From positions 248,001 to 312,000 of the forward strand of contig JOAA01000007.1 in NCBI GenBank assembly GCA_000720375.1: a stretch of 64,000 nucleotides of DNA, written 5' to 3'. The notes beneath the pieces are model-generated. The model did not search any database. It had not been told where the DNA came from and saw only the letters and a program-made list of their open reading frames with translations. Source of the DNA: Rhodococcus rhodnii. Its GTDB lineage: Bacteria; Actinomycetota; Actinomycetes; Mycobacteriales; Pseudonocardiaceae. Each line of letters opens with the position of its first letter. The first letter of the stretch is position 1. This document shows positions 63,569-64,000 of the stretch, in pieces. Made by a program: the position numbers and the translations under genes.

Positions 63569-63680
63569 CGTCACAACCCGCAGGACACTAAGGGTTTCGC
63601 GTCAGCCTTAAGGGCTTGTCGTCCTGGCGGCCTGGTGTGCCATGCCGACATGTTCTATCCGGAGGGCATCCACCCTGCAG

Positions 63681-63696
63681 TGCCCTCGGGAGGGCA
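63681..63696. promoter_or_regulatory. Palindrome over ribosome-binding region
   Basis: TGCCCTC-GG-GAGGGCA is a perfect 7-bp inverted repeat ending at the base before the peroxidase ATG and covering the ribosome site GGGAGG. Another GAGGGCA is at 63662-63668. It could be an operator, or a hairpin that hides the ribosome site. Confidence 0.45.
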
Positions 63697-64000
63697 ATGA
63701 TGTCGCGCCACACAGAACAACAGACGAGCCTGAGCAGACGAGGTTTTCTCGGTGGCGTCACCGCTGGAGCGGCTACCGCGGTTGCCATGGGGCCACATGC
63801 CGCACTCGCCCAGGAGGTCGCGCCCGCGGCAACCTCACCACGGTTCTTCGGCCGGATCTTCAACTTGCCGCCGTTCGCGCCCGCCAACGACCAGGTGCGG
63901 GCGGCGCTGCGCGAGCTGGGCAGGCCAGGCGGGCTGATGGATGCCCGCGATCCGTTGAGAGAAGGGCCGGTCCGGCTGATCACGAACCCGGAACTGAGCC
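63697..64000 (+). CDS. Tat-exported haem peroxidase family protein (partial)
   Basis: About 101 residues before the window ends, with no stop. The twin-arginine signal is LSRRGFLGGVTAGAATAVAMGPHAALAQ. The mature start (PRFFGRIFNLPPFAPANDQVRAALRELGRPGGLMDARDPLREGPVRLITNPELS) is typical of bacterial animal-type haem peroxidase family proteins, which continue with a conserved NNPNNP and haem-ligand region not visible here. ATG 63697 or 63700 is the start. Family call from the N-terminal region only. Confidence 0.65.
   Translation, partial: MMSRHTEQQTSLSRRGFLGGVTAGAATAVAMGPHAALAQEVAPAATSPRFFGRIFNLPPFAPANDQVRAALRELGRPGGLMDARDPLREGPVRLITNPELS

Overview
The window is high-GC actinobacterial chromosome. 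GC-rich third codon positions, GTG starts, ATGA/GTGA stop-start overlaps, sugar ABC loci without their own ATPase, large LAL regulators, MocR, PucR and MmyB-type XRE regulators and a rifampin phosphotransferase under a rifamycin-associated element all fit a soil actinomycete. Frequent CCACTGTGGAC-like words inside genes suggest Pseudonocardiaceae (Amycolatopsis/Kibdelosporangium-like); that placement is inference. No rRNA, tRNA or CRISPR array was recognised.

Layout. 0-8.2 kb: two paralogous LAL/LuxR regulators bracket a universal stress protein, a DUF3040 protein, a YceI protein and a short-chain dehydrogenase. 8.3-11.8 kb: a tightly overlapping minus-strand operon of patatin lipase, GT1 glycosyltransferase, membrane protein and serine-hydrolase-like protein. 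12.5-16.6 kb: an accessory patch of unrecognised genes with two near-identical leaderless-type promoters, a PadR regulator and a frameshifted gene. 16.6-23.2 kb: flavin reductase, STAS protein, orphan histidine kinase, frameshifted MerR regulator, EamA transporter, MocR regulator and a cytochrome P450. 23.19-25.50 kb: a decayed Tn7-like transposon with TGT...ACA terminal inverted repeats, a perfect 5-bp target duplication (CCTCA) and a tnsA'-'tniQ deletion fusion. 25.5-29.3 kb: rph with its RAE, a CutA-like protein and a decayed P450.

29.4-61.7 kb is a glycan-utilisation region. LacI-1 (38.8 kb) faces an operon of two permeases, a cytoplasmic GH78 rhamnosidase, a 24-25 bp tandem-repeat array, a sugar-binding lipoprotein and a secreted GH78. 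LacI-2 (52.6 kb) heads an operon of binding protein, two permeases, a GH42 beta-galactosidase and a frameshifted BNR/ricin-domain glycosidase. Beyond it are a secreted GH29-PA14 alpha-L-fucosidase and a GH123-like/GH89 pair. Between the two loci lie a Tat-exported molybdenum aldehyde oxidoreductase (Pao/Yag type), a zinc alcohol dehydrogenase and an XRE regulator. Together the genes look able to trim glycans carrying rhamnose, galactose, fucose and N-acetylhexosamine and import the products, with the ABC ATPase presumably a shared MsiK encoded elsewhere. The window ends with two small secreted proteins, a PucR-family regulator and the start of a Tat-exported haem peroxidase.

Four genes (14.9-16.6, 18.7-19.5, 45.9-47.3 and 61.2-61.7 kb) each carry one single-base frameshift in a C or G run. 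They are either decaying genes or homopolymer errors and should be checked against reads.
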